Origin: an uncultured Mucilaginibacter sp.
GTDB taxonomy: Bacteria > Bacteroidota > Bacteroidia > Sphingobacteriales > Sphingobacteriaceae
DNA length: 36,926 nt
Reading direction: 5' to 3'
Assembly (NCBI GenBank): GCA_903866915.1
Contig: CAIPPO010000183.1
Coordinates: 1-36,926, forward strand
Shown here: piece after piece, positions 1 through 6,744 of the stretch
Layout of the letters: each line of letters begins with the position of its first letter
How positions within the stretch are numbered: the stretch's first letter is position 1
Position numbers and translations under genes: made by a program
The notes under the pieces: model-generated
The model's input: the letters and a program-made list of their open reading frames with translations, nothing else
What the model was told of the DNA's origin: nothing
Databases searched by the model: none

Positions 1-25
1 TCGCCTGTTTGCGTTGGAAATAGAG

Positions 26-98
26 TGCGGGATGGAGCTGTTGGTAGCTCGTCGGGCTCATAAACCGAAGGTCGTAGGTTCGAGACCTGCTCCCGCTA
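26..98 (+). tRNA. tRNA-Met (CAT), initiator type
   Basis: The sequence folds as a 73-nt cloverleaf: acceptor arms 26-32 and 91-97, D stem GAGC/GCTC, anticodon stem 52-56/64-68 with anticodon CAT at 59-61, and T stem GTAGG/CCTGC around the loop TTCGAGA. Two features mark it as the initiator rather than the elongator: the first acceptor pair is a T-T mismatch, and the D stem has an A11-T24 pair. Three G residues (54-56) close the anticodon stem as in initiators, but the last faces A64 rather than C. After the discriminator A only CC is encoded, so the final A of CCA would be added enzymatically. Confidence 0.93.
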
Positions 99-112
99 CC
101 TTTTTTAAGTCG

Positions 113-144
113 AAAGTCTTTAGACGCTAGTCTGAAGACTTTTT
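113..144 (+). terminator. Rho-independent terminator of the tRNA
   Basis: A 10-bp stem (116-125 with 130-139, one T-G wobble, loop GCTA) is extended by AAA pairing with the first T residues of a T-run at 140-144. It starts 15 bp after the tRNA. Confidence 0.8.
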
Positions 145-238
145 CGTTTTGCATAGCTTGTATTATTTGGTGAGCTTCGCACCTTTGGTTATTTTTGGGT
201 AAGCTTAGCGGATGCAAAATATGCGATTGGTTTGCTAT

Positions 239-287
239 TGTAGTCGCAGACTACAGGCATAGTGCATCCGTAGAGAAACTCTACGGA
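239..287. repeat. Two adjacent tight palindromes
   Basis: TGTAGTC-GCA-GACTACA (239-255) and TCCGTAGAG-AAA-CTCTACGGA (267-287) are perfect inverted repeats with 3-nt loops, 11 bp apart, in the gap between the tRNA terminator and the first gene. Neither has a T-run. They share the 3-nt-loop design of the palindromes near 1.6 kb but not their sequence. They may be a second intergenic repeat family or a leader structure. Confidence 0.55.
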
Positions 288-352
288 CAGCGGAAATTTC
301 AGATAAGTTACTAGGAACAAATAGTATGATCTTTCATTCATCAAATTGCTAC

Positions 353-1342
353 ATGTTAAGCAAACGGCTCGCGTACTTTTTATCATTTTTTTTAATTGCC
401 ATGCTATCATCTTGCAAAAAGGATGGTAATTCGAATAATAAGCAAATAATTCCGATTTCCCGTCCGGAAGTTACTATTTCGAAAACTTCCCTTGCGCTAT
501 CCTTGCCAGGAAATTGCCAGCAATCCTTCACAATTAGTAATACAGGACCACAGGGCACCTCACTGGATTATTCGATAAAAGATGATGGCGCAGTTTCCGG
601 TTATCTTGATTTCACCAATGGCAGCGGAACGCTTTCGTCGGGGCAGAGTGTAACAATAACGATAAGTATTAAGCAAGATTCAACAGATTCGAGGCTGATC
701 CCGATAGATCAATCGATGATTTTGGACGTTTATACGCCTAAGGCTAGTAATAGTGTTAAAGTACCCGTTACAATAGGCATAACAAACAGTTACAGCGCGT
801 TTGCTAAATTAATCGGTAGTTGGTCAGGAACCTGGGACGGAACAAGTAAAGATACAACGCAAGGAGGGCCGAATTATCTCGGCAGAGCAGCAGGTACCTG
901 GCAAATTAATTTTTTAAAGATCGACACGGTCAAAGGGAGTATTTCCGGAACGCTGACCTGGAAAGGGACTGACAATTATTGGACCCCTGGTGATCGGACC
1001 TCAGGTTTTTTGAGTCTTGTTCCCAATCCGCTAAATGTTAATAAGACGATAAATTTTGATACATCAAATTCAACAATTTTCGTTGATCCTGAATATCCGT
1101 GCAGTAAACTTAAAATTGCTATTGGTTATAATGGCCCTCAAGGCTCATTGTCAGTAGCGGATTATTATGGGCCGTTCATGACGGCTAATTTTGATATAGA
1201 CGCAAAAACAGTTAACAACGATCATAAAATTCCCGTCGGCATCGTTACCTCGGAAGGCTTTATTACACACCCTTATGATCCTGTAACTCTGGAAGAGGAA
1301 CCGTTTCCATCACACGGATTTATAAGCGGGGTCAAAAATTGA
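353..1342 (+). CDS. Putative lipoprotein with Ig/BACON-like N-terminal domain
   Basis: Protein of 329 residues of unknown function. It begins with a hydrophobic signal ending in the lipobox LSSC, with Cys21 followed by KKDG, so it should be lipidated and held in the outer membrane. Residues about 38-140 have the alternating beta pattern of Ig-like or BACON domains (SKTSLALSLPGNCQQSFTIS, then SGQSVTITISIKQ), often found in Bacteroidota surface proteins. The C-terminal half contains the repeated wording GSWSGTWDGT / GSISGTLTWKGT, suggestive of a small beta barrel or lipocalin-like fold. An in-frame ATG at 326 would add nine residues before the signal peptide; the ATG at 353 gives a normal signal, so I chose it. 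It stands alone, with a 461-bp repeat-rich gap after it. Confidence 0.75.
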   Translation: MLSKRLAYFLSFFLIAMLSSCKKDGNSNNKQIIPISRPEVTISKTSLALSLPGNCQQSFTISNTGPQGTSLDYSIKDDGAVSGYLDFTNGSGTLSSGQSVTITISIKQDSTDSRLIPIDQSMILDVYTPKASNSVKVPVTIGITNSYSAFAKLIGSWSGTWDGTSKDTTQGGPNYLGRAAGTWQINFLKIDTVKGSISGTLTWKGTDNYWTPGDRTSGFLSLVPNPLNVNKTINFDTSNSTIFVDPEYPCSKLKIAIGYNGPQGSLSVADYYGPFMTANFDIDAKTVNNDHKIPVGIVTSEGFITHPYDPVTLEEEPFPSHGFISGVKN

Positions 1343-1372
1343 TAGACAATCATCATTCTAATCCTGCAATCA

Positions 1373-1511
1373 GTTAAATTATTTCGGATAAATGCTTGAT
1401 GGCTTCCTTTAGGCGGTTCGAGTTTAGTCCTTATGGGATTAGAACCTGTTAAATAATTGCTGCCAAAACTCTGATATTTTCCGCCAAGCGTTTCGAGTTT
1501 AGTCCTGTGGG
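1373..1511. repeat. Diverged 75-bp tandem duplication
   Basis: Unit 1 starts at 1373 and unit 2 at 1448, both with GTTAAAT. Over the first 59 bases the units align without gaps and share 42, including the identical 15-mer TTCGAGTTTAGTCCT at 1417-1431 and 1492-1506. The period is a multiple of three, so a minus-strand reading frame shows a 25-residue peptide repeat. The mismatches are spread evenly over the three codon positions, which argues against coding. Confidence 0.7.
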
Positions 1512-1540
1512 GGCCACCTTTTTTCGTTTGCACCTGCCGG

Positions 1541-1663
1541 TTTAAGCGGGACACTTAAAATTGTATATGTCCAAGCGAGACGCTTGGACATGCGGTTTTT
1601 TTTTACGGCGCCCATTCAAGCGCCGCCGCTTGAATGCTAAAACGTTTAAGCGTCCCGCTTAAA
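1541..1663. repeat. Cluster of four AAGCG/CGCTT palindromes
   Basis: Four short hairpins stand in a row: TTTAAG/CTTAAA around CGGGACA (1541-1559), ATGTCCAAGCG-AGA-CGCTTGGACAT (1567-1591, 11 perfect pairs), ATTCAAGCG-CCGC-CGCTTGAAT (1614-1635) and TTTAAGCG-TCC-CGCTTAAA (1645-1663). The last two, joined by GCTAAAACG, form a composite that recurs almost unchanged at 16294-16343 and partly at 3123. Together with the 75-bp repeat they fill the gap before the cupin gene. Confidence 0.85.
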
Positions 1664-1803
1664 AAATTAAAACGTTTATTTGCTAAGCATAATTTAGGCT
1701 TTTGGTAAGCCGGTCGTTTAAATTTGCTTATGTTCGGGCGTTGAATCTGAACAGGCAGCAGTATCCAAAGAATAAGGAATTAAATAATAGAAGAAAATAA
1801 ATC

Positions 1804-2214
1804 ATGGAAAGTCAAGAGCTGAACAATATTGCTTCAGAAGGGTTCGGTCCTGTGGCTGCACCATATTTTAACGGAAGTGCCTGGTTAAAAGTGTTAGTTA
1901 AACCAGATGAACAAACAACATGCTTTATCGGCGAGGTGGTTTTCGAACCCGGAGCGCGAAATCATTGGCATACACACCCAAGTAACCAGATATTGATAGT
2001 AATCTATGGCACAGGTTACTATCAGGAATATGGCTCACCGATCCGCGAAATCAAGGTAGGGGATGTTGTTAATGTTATGCCAGGTATAAAACATTGGCAT
2101 GGCGCTTCACCGAACGGCAAATTCTCGCATTATGCTATAAATATAAATACAGACAAGGGGTTGGTTGACTGGCTTGAGCCGGTGACTGACGAGCAATATT
2201 ACAGCAAATCTTAA
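1804..2214 (+). CDS. Cupin protein of the hydroxynitrile lyase-like (GtHNL) type
   Basis: Single-domain cupin of 136 residues. The metal site is clear: His56 and His58 in HWHTHPSNQ, Gln62 where many cupins have Glu, and His97 in PGIKHWHG. A three-His-plus-Gln site, the motifs FEPGAR and GDVV, and the end sequence VDW-E-VTDEQY match what I recall of the manganese cupin hydroxynitrile lyase from Granulicella tundricola and its relatives. Many relatives are annotated only as carboxymuconolactone decarboxylase-associated cupins, so the natural substrate is open. There is no signal peptide, so it is cytoplasmic. The next gene in the same direction, 122 bp on, encodes a carboxymuconolactone decarboxylase-like protein, a common pairing in bacteria. 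Family is firm; the exact reaction is not. Confidence 0.9.
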   Translation: MESQELNNIASEGFGPVAAPYFNGSAWLKVLVKPDEQTTCFIGEVVFEPGARNHWHTHPSNQILIVIYGTGYYQEYGSPIREIKVGDVVNVMPGIKHWHGASPNGKFSHYAININTDKGLVDWLEPVTDEQYYSKS

Positions 2215-2336
2215 AATAATTCCGACTTGCTTTTTTTATCAGAATCGAAGAAATAATTAAATTAGAAATCCTGATCTGTAGGCCAAATGGCCATGATTTG
2301 GATAAGTAATTGAAATTTAACAGAAACTCACAAACA

Positions 2337-3089
2337 ATGAATTTAACCGAAAATGCAAAAAAAAATCTTCATAGGTTATTCCCAGATCATCAGTCCTCGT
2401 TACATGAAACAGATTCGGAATTTATGGAGTTGCTTAACAATTTTGCATTTGATGAAATAATCGGCGAAGGCGATTTCGACCTTAATACAAGGATGATGAT
2501 GATTCTCGGTTCGCTAATTGCTACCCAGTCATTAACCATATTTAAAATTATGCTACAAGGGGCACTTAACATTGGTGTAACTGCTGTAGAAGTAAAAGAA
2601 ATAGTTTATCAGTCTGTACCTTATCTCGGCATAGGAAAAGTAATTGACTTTATAAATGCTACGAATAATGAGTTTGAAAGGGTCGGCATTAAGTTACCTA
2701 TTGCTGGCCAGTCTACTACGACTGCTGATACACGCCAGGAAAAAGGGCTGGCTGTGCAAAAGGCTATTTTTGGAAACGTAATAGATAGTATCTATGAAAA
2801 ATCACCCCAAAATCAGCTACATATCCAAAAAGCGTTATCCGCAAACTGTTTTGGTGATTACTATACCCGAACCGGACTGGAACTTAAGAAAAGAGAACTG
2901 CTAACATTTGTGATTTTGATAAGCCTGGGTGGCGTAGAAAGCCAGGTATCGGCACATGTACAGGGTAATTTAAATGTGGGAAATGATAAAGATTTGTTGA
3001 TTGGCGTCGTTACACAATTAATACCTTATATAGGCTACCCAAAAACATTAAACGCTATCCGCGCTATCAATGAAGTAAGTGCCGAATAA
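2337..3089 (+). CDS. Carboxymuconolactone decarboxylase family protein, two-domain
   Basis: Protein of 250 residues with two CMD/AhpD-like helical repeats, about residues 45-115 (TRMMMILGSLIA..., ending in YLGIGKVIDFIN) and 165-250 (KKRELLTFVILISLGG..., ending in YIGYPKTLNAIRA). The redox CxxC-x3-H of AhpD is absent: the second repeat has ESQVSAH and the first lacks both Cys and His, so a peroxidase role is unlikely and a lyase, isomerase or purely structural role more likely. The ATG at 2337 is preferred; the longer frame would need TTG at 2310. Gene order suggests it works with the upstream cupin, perhaps in metabolising a small carbonyl or lactone compound, which is inference. Confidence 0.88.
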   Translation: MNLTENAKKNLHRLFPDHQSSLHETDSEFMELLNNFAFDEIIGEGDFDLNTRMMMILGSLIATQSLTIFKIMLQGALNIGVTAVEVKEIVYQSVPYLGIGKVIDFINATNNEFERVGIKLPIAGQSTTTADTRQEKGLAVQKAIFGNVIDSIYEKSPQNQLHIQKALSANCFGDYYTRTGLELKKRELLTFVILISLGGVESQVSAHVQGNLNVGNDKDLLIGVVTQLIPYIGYPKTLNAIRAINEVSAE

Positions 3090-3122
3090 TTATTAATTTT
3101 AATATTTCCCCACCCCCGCCTG

Positions 3123-3141
3123 TTCAAGCGTCCCGCTTGAA
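3123..3141. repeat. TTCAAGCG palindrome with degenerate second half
   Basis: TTCAAGCG-TCC-CGCTTGAA is a perfect 8-bp hairpin followed by TGCTAAAAAGTTTAAAG, a decayed version of the second hairpin seen in the full composites at 1614-1663 and 16294-16343. It lies 33 bp after the decarboxylase-like gene. It has no direct T-run, although TTTTTTATTTTT occurs about 20 bp further on. A half copy (CCCGCTTAAA) occurs at 3776-3785 just after the DinB gene. Confidence 0.75.
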
Positions 3142-3249
3142 TGCTAAAAAGTTTAAAGAATTTTTTATTTTTATATTGTATTGATGATACTGCCTGCCAG
3201 TTTATTGGCGACACATCGAATAATAATTGCAAACCAATTCTGTAAAATT

Positions 3250-3771
3250 ATGGCTAAGGTGTTCGAACTTATTGGCGAAGTTGCGGAGGCACGTAACGCC
3301 TATATTTTGCTTATAGCAACCGTTAGTGAATCTGCAGCTTTTAAGCGTGCTGAAAATGAATGGAGTGTTACTGATATCACCGAACATTTGTTTTGGGCTG
3401 AGCAGGGTGCCATTTATGGGATGTGGAAGACCTTATATGCCATTCGTAATGGTACCTTCGAACGCAGCTATGAATCGCCCCACAGGGAATGGAGCGTTGA
3501 ACAAATAATCGATGAAACCTGGAATGAAAAGGAAATAGTGCCCGCTGTTGCAGCACCAAGACTTGGTGGTACACTTGCTTTCTGGAAATCTTCTTTACTA
3601 AGTCTACAGGAAGTATTGCAAGCTTTTGGGGATGACCTGACTGATGATGAGCTCCGCCTGCAGGCGCACCCACATCCCATATCAGGTGCTATGGATTTTC
3701 AGCAACGACTGGAGTTTTTGCGTTTTCATATAGAGCGGCATCGCGGGCAGGTACTATCGATATTAGAATAA
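3250..3771 (+). CDS. DinB family protein (putative metal-dependent hydrolase/transferase fold)
   Basis: Protein of 173 residues with the DinB/YfiT four-helix bundle pattern. The three metal-binding histidines of the family are visible: His46 in ITEHLFWAEQ near the end of helix 2, and His160 and His164 in RFHIERHRGQ at the C-terminus. Members include bacillithiol and mycothiol transferases and many proteins of unknown activity; nothing here tells which. I start at the ATG at 3250 (MAKVFELIGE); the open frame extends up to a TTG at 3181, but the added residues do not fit the family. Cytoplasmic. It has palindromic repeats on both sides, so it is probably transcribed apart from the cupin pair. 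Confidence 0.85.
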   Translation: MAKVFELIGEVAEARNAYILLIATVSESAAFKRAENEWSVTDITEHLFWAEQGAIYGMWKTLYAIRNGTFERSYESPHREWSVEQIIDETWNEKEIVPAVAAPRLGGTLAFWKSSLLSLQEVLQAFGDDLTDDELRLQAHPHPISGAMDFQQRLEFLRFHIERHRGQVLSILE

Positions 3772-3853
3772 ACGACCCGCTTAAAATCACAAAAAATTTA
3801 GCGCACCTCTTCATCCTCAACTAAAAAACAATAAATTCACCTTTCTTTCAACC

Positions 3854-4927
3854 ATGACCAATAGTAAACCTGCCCGTAATTACGGGATCGATCTGCTGCG
3901 CGTAATTGCCTGTTATATGGTGATGCAGATACACACCGGAGAGTTTTTTTATATAGGCCCGGTAGGCAATGTTTTAAATACACTCGATGCACATACAGTT
4001 GGCTGGTACAATTCACTGTTCCGTGTTTGCGTACCGCTGTTTGTGGTGATATCCGGGTTTTTTCTTTTTCCGGTGGGGGATAATCCTACGTTTTTTAAAA
4101 AGCGCCTGAGCCGGGTTGTGGTGCCCTTTGTGTTATGGTGTATACTGTATGCCTTCTACTTCTATTTTACCACCAATGTGAGTTTGGGTGATACCCTGAA
4201 CCATATCTGGCATATACCGGTGAATTACGGAACCGAGGTTGGTCACCTTTGGTTTGTTTATATGCTGATAGGCATTTACCTTTTTGCACCGATATTATCG
4301 CCCTGGATTGAAAAAGCTGATAAAAAAGGGATGGAATTGTACCTGATTATTTGGGCAGTAGCGTTAAGTCTGCCATTTATCCACCTGGTATTTCCGGAAG
4401 TTTTGGGCGAATGCTTCTGGAACCGTACCCCATTGCTTTACTATTTTTCGGGCTTGTTGGGCTATGTGATTCTGGCTGCTTATATCAAGAAATTTCACAT
4501 GGAAGCAAAATCATGGAATTTGCCACTTGGGTTGGTGCTAATAGTTGTTGGATATGCCATAACAGCAGGCTTTTTTGAACAACGCTTAGCCACCGAAAAA
4601 ATGGTTAATACACTCGAACTTTCCTGGGGGTTTGATACCATCAATGTGGCAATGATGACTACCGGGATCATCTTTATCTTTAAAAATATTACTTTCAGAA
4701 ATAGTAATTCCTTATTAGTGAAGGTCATTGCAGGCATTTCGTCCATCAGTTATGGGGCTTACCTGGCGCATATCATGGTGCTCAATTTTTATTACAATCT
4801 GATCAATCCGCATTTTGATACCGGCGCAATTAAAATACTGTTGATCGCTTTATCTACATTTATAACTACGGTAGTTTTAATGAAATTGCTTTCGTTTTTG
4901 CCAAAGAGCAAATGGCTGGTAGGTTAG
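3854..4927 (+). CDS. Acyltransferase 3 family membrane protein
   Basis: Integral membrane protein of 357 residues with about ten hydrophobic segments. The N-terminus NYGIDLLRVIACYMVMQIHTGEFF is the signature of the acyltransferase-3 (OafA/WecH) family, in which the His at the end of the first membrane helix (His27 here) is needed for acyl transfer, usually of acetyl groups, to sugars of surface polymers. A second family feature is the Arg-rich loop after helix 2 (FFKKRLSRVVVPFVLW). The length is typical of WecH-like proteins without an SGNH domain. There is no polysaccharide cluster nearby, so the acceptor is unknown. Confidence 0.88.
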   Translation: MTNSKPARNYGIDLLRVIACYMVMQIHTGEFFYIGPVGNVLNTLDAHTVGWYNSLFRVCVPLFVVISGFFLFPVGDNPTFFKKRLSRVVVPFVLWCILYAFYFYFTTNVSLGDTLNHIWHIPVNYGTEVGHLWFVYMLIGIYLFAPILSPWIEKADKKGMELYLIIWAVALSLPFIHLVFPEVLGECFWNRTPLLYYFSGLLGYVILAAYIKKFHMEAKSWNLPLGLVLIVVGYAITAGFFEQRLATEKMVNTLELSWGFDTINVAMMTTGIIFIFKNITFRNSNSLLVKVIAGISSISYGAYLAHIMVLNFYYNLINPHFDTGAIKILLIALSTFITTVVLMKLLSFLPKSKWLVG

Positions 4928-5009
4928 TAAGAGGAAATAAGGTAACAATTTTTTAACGCGTGGATTCAGCTGGAGATATACCTTTACCCTCGCTCAAAAA
5001 CCCTGGCGT

Positions 5010-6266
5010 ATGCGTATCCTGAAAATTTTTTCGTTCCAGCTATTACTGTTTATTTCCACTATTGTTTCGGCCCAAAACAAAATAAAAAAAACCGTTTTTA
5101 TTATAGCCGATGGTATACCTGCAGATGTAATTGAAAAGTTAAATACGCCTAATCTTAAACAGATAGGCAGCCAGGGGCATTATTTAAGGGCATACGTAGG
5201 TGGCGAAAAAGGTGGTTATTCGCAAACGCCAACTATATCTGCAAATGGTTATAATAGTTTATTGACTTCCACCTGGGTAAACAAACACAATGTATGGGGC
5301 AACGACATTAAAGCGCCCGATTATAATTACTGGACGATTTTCCGTATGGTAAAAAATGCTGCGCCTGATAAGAAAATTGCGGTGTTTTCGAGCTGGACAG
5401 ATAACAGGACGAAATTGGTGGGCGAAGGCCTGCCTCAAACGGGCAATATAAAAGTTGACTATGCATTTGACGGGTACGAATTAGATACTGTCAAATTTCC
5501 TCATGACAAGGCGGGAAATTATATGCATTTGATTGACGAACAAGTCGCCGGTTCAGCGGCAGCCTGCATCAAAGGCAATGGGCCCGACCTAAGCTGGGTT
5601 TATCTGGAATACTCCGATGATATGGGTCACCGATATGGCGACAGTCAGCAATACTACGATGCTATTGAGAAAATGGATCAGCAGGTAGGTAAGGTATGGA
5701 AAGCGATCAAATACCGCAAGGCCCATTTTAACGAAGAATGGCTCATCTTTATCACAACGGATCACGGCCGCGACGAACAGACTGGCAGGGGGCATGGTGG
5801 ACAATCAGCAAGGCAGCGAAGCACCTGGATGGTAACTAATTATAGTAAGCTTAATGACTATGCCCGCTATTACACGCCCGGAATAATTGATATAACACCA
5901 ACTATCGCAACCTTTATGGGCATTACGCTGCCCGTTGAACAAGCCCGCGAACTGGATGGAACTTCATTGATAGGCCCGGTTTCGGTTGCTGTACCGCAGG
6001 CAAACTATGTACAGGGCGCCCTGGATATCTCATGGAAAGCCCTCGACATAAGTGGAAATGTAAAAATATGGATAGCCGCTTCTAATAATTTCAAAGAAGG
6101 CAAAGACGATCATTACGAACTTTTGGCTGAAGTGCCTGTCGCCGATCAGCATGTTTTGGTGTCAGTTAAAAACAAACCTTCGTCTTTTTATAAAGTTTAT
6201 ATCGAAGGGCCCGGTAATGGGCTGAACCGTTGGGTGATCATTGCTGATAAGCCGGAAAATAAATAG
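5010..6266 (+). CDS. Secreted alkaline phosphatase superfamily protein (phosphodiesterase/nucleotide pyrophosphatase-like)
   Basis: Protein of 418 residues with a cleavable signal peptide ending near VSAQN, so periplasmic. The two-metal core of the superfamily is visible: Asp34 in IIADGIP, a Ser/Thr nucleophile in [10 protein letters not shown] (residues 70-79), Asp202 or Asp203 and His206 in [10 protein letters not shown], Asp250-His251 in TTDHGRDE, and His261 in GRGHGG. This matches type I phosphodiesterases/nucleotide pyrophosphatases (PF01663), which split phosphodiesters or phosphomonoesters. The last 100 residues (after about 310) look like an added beta domain. It is 82 bp after the acyltransferase and may share its transcript. 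Substrate unknown. Confidence 0.88.
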   Translation: MRILKIFSFQLLLFISTIVSAQNKIKKTVFIIADGIPADVIEKLNTPNLKQIGSQGHYLRAYVGGEKGGYSQTPTISANGYNSLLTSTWVNKHNVWGNDIKAPDYNYWTIFRMVKNAAPDKKIAVFSSWTDNRTKLVGEGLPQTGNIKVDYAFDGYELDTVKFPHDKAGNYMHLIDEQVAGSAAACIKGNGPDLSWVYLEYSDDMGHRYGDSQQYYDAIEKMDQQVGKVWKAIKYRKAHFNEEWLIFITTDHGRDEQTGRGHGGQSARQRSTWMVTNYSKLNDYARYYTPGIIDITPTIATFMGITLPVEQARELDGTSLIGPVSVAVPQANYVQGALDISWKALDISGNVKIWIAASNNFKEGKDDHYELLAEVPVADQHVLVSVKNKPSSFYKVYIEGPGNGLNRWVIIADKPENK

Positions 6267-6744
6267 CCTGAAATACTTTTACTCAATTTAGTTTCTCAGC
6301 AAGTTTGCAAGGTAAATAATCTGGCATATTTAAGTGTGCCTTTGTAAATAGCGTGCAACTTGCTTCCTTTTTCCCCCCCAGTTATAAAGTACGCTACTAC
6401 CTTCCCTTTCTGCCTTTTTTCCTGCGGCCGACAATAGTGTTCCGCAAAGCCTGATTATTTCATTTCATCCTCGTTTTTGATAAAGCCGGGCAGCCGGTTT
6501 ATAGCTTTTAGGTAGTGCTTTCAGGGGTTCGCCAAATCACTTTCATTATCAATAGTTTAAAATTAAGTAAAAAGAAAATATAAATTCCAAAAATAGGACG
6601 TTATTTCCAGTTATTAGAGACAAAAATCAACTAATAAGTTATATAAAAAACTTATAATCAATATAATATAAAATATAAAACTAATTGGAACAGTCATTGG
6701 CAATATTGCGTAAAAGTTAACGTAACCAGATTTTTGTCAAAATT
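6267..6744. other. 478-bp intergenic gap, no gene seen
   Basis: No credible reading frame. The first half has mixed composition with pyrimidine-rich tracts (TTCCTTTTTCCCCCCC near 6364). The second half (about 6540-6720) is very AT-rich, with a small inverted repeat ATAAGTT/AACTTAT at 6634-6655. It should hold the promoter of the LruC gene. The best match, TTG-N20-GATTTTTG ending at 6738, would leave almost no leader, so I do not call it. Confidence 0.5.

Noticed and set aside
189..410. Minus-strand frame over the hairpins near 250
   Set aside because: It runs through the palindromes and into the lipoprotein signal peptide region; composition is not protein-like.
1273..1554. Minus-strand frame of 93 codons with two 25-residue repeats sharing RTKLE, Q-F and N-LT
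   Set aside because: The 75-bp DNA repeat period is a multiple of three, which makes any frame repeat. Mismatches between units fall almost evenly on the three codon positions (6, 6 and 8), so there is no sign of protein selection. The frame also runs into the preceding gene.
1541..1663. Possible CRISPR array
   Set aside because: Repeats are short hairpins of unequal arms with irregular gaps, there are no constant 30-50 nt spacers and no cas genes.
6720..6738. TTG-N20-GATTTTTG before the LruC gene
   Set aside because: The -7 box departs from TAnnTTTG and lies 6 nt from the ATG, leaving no room for a leader.
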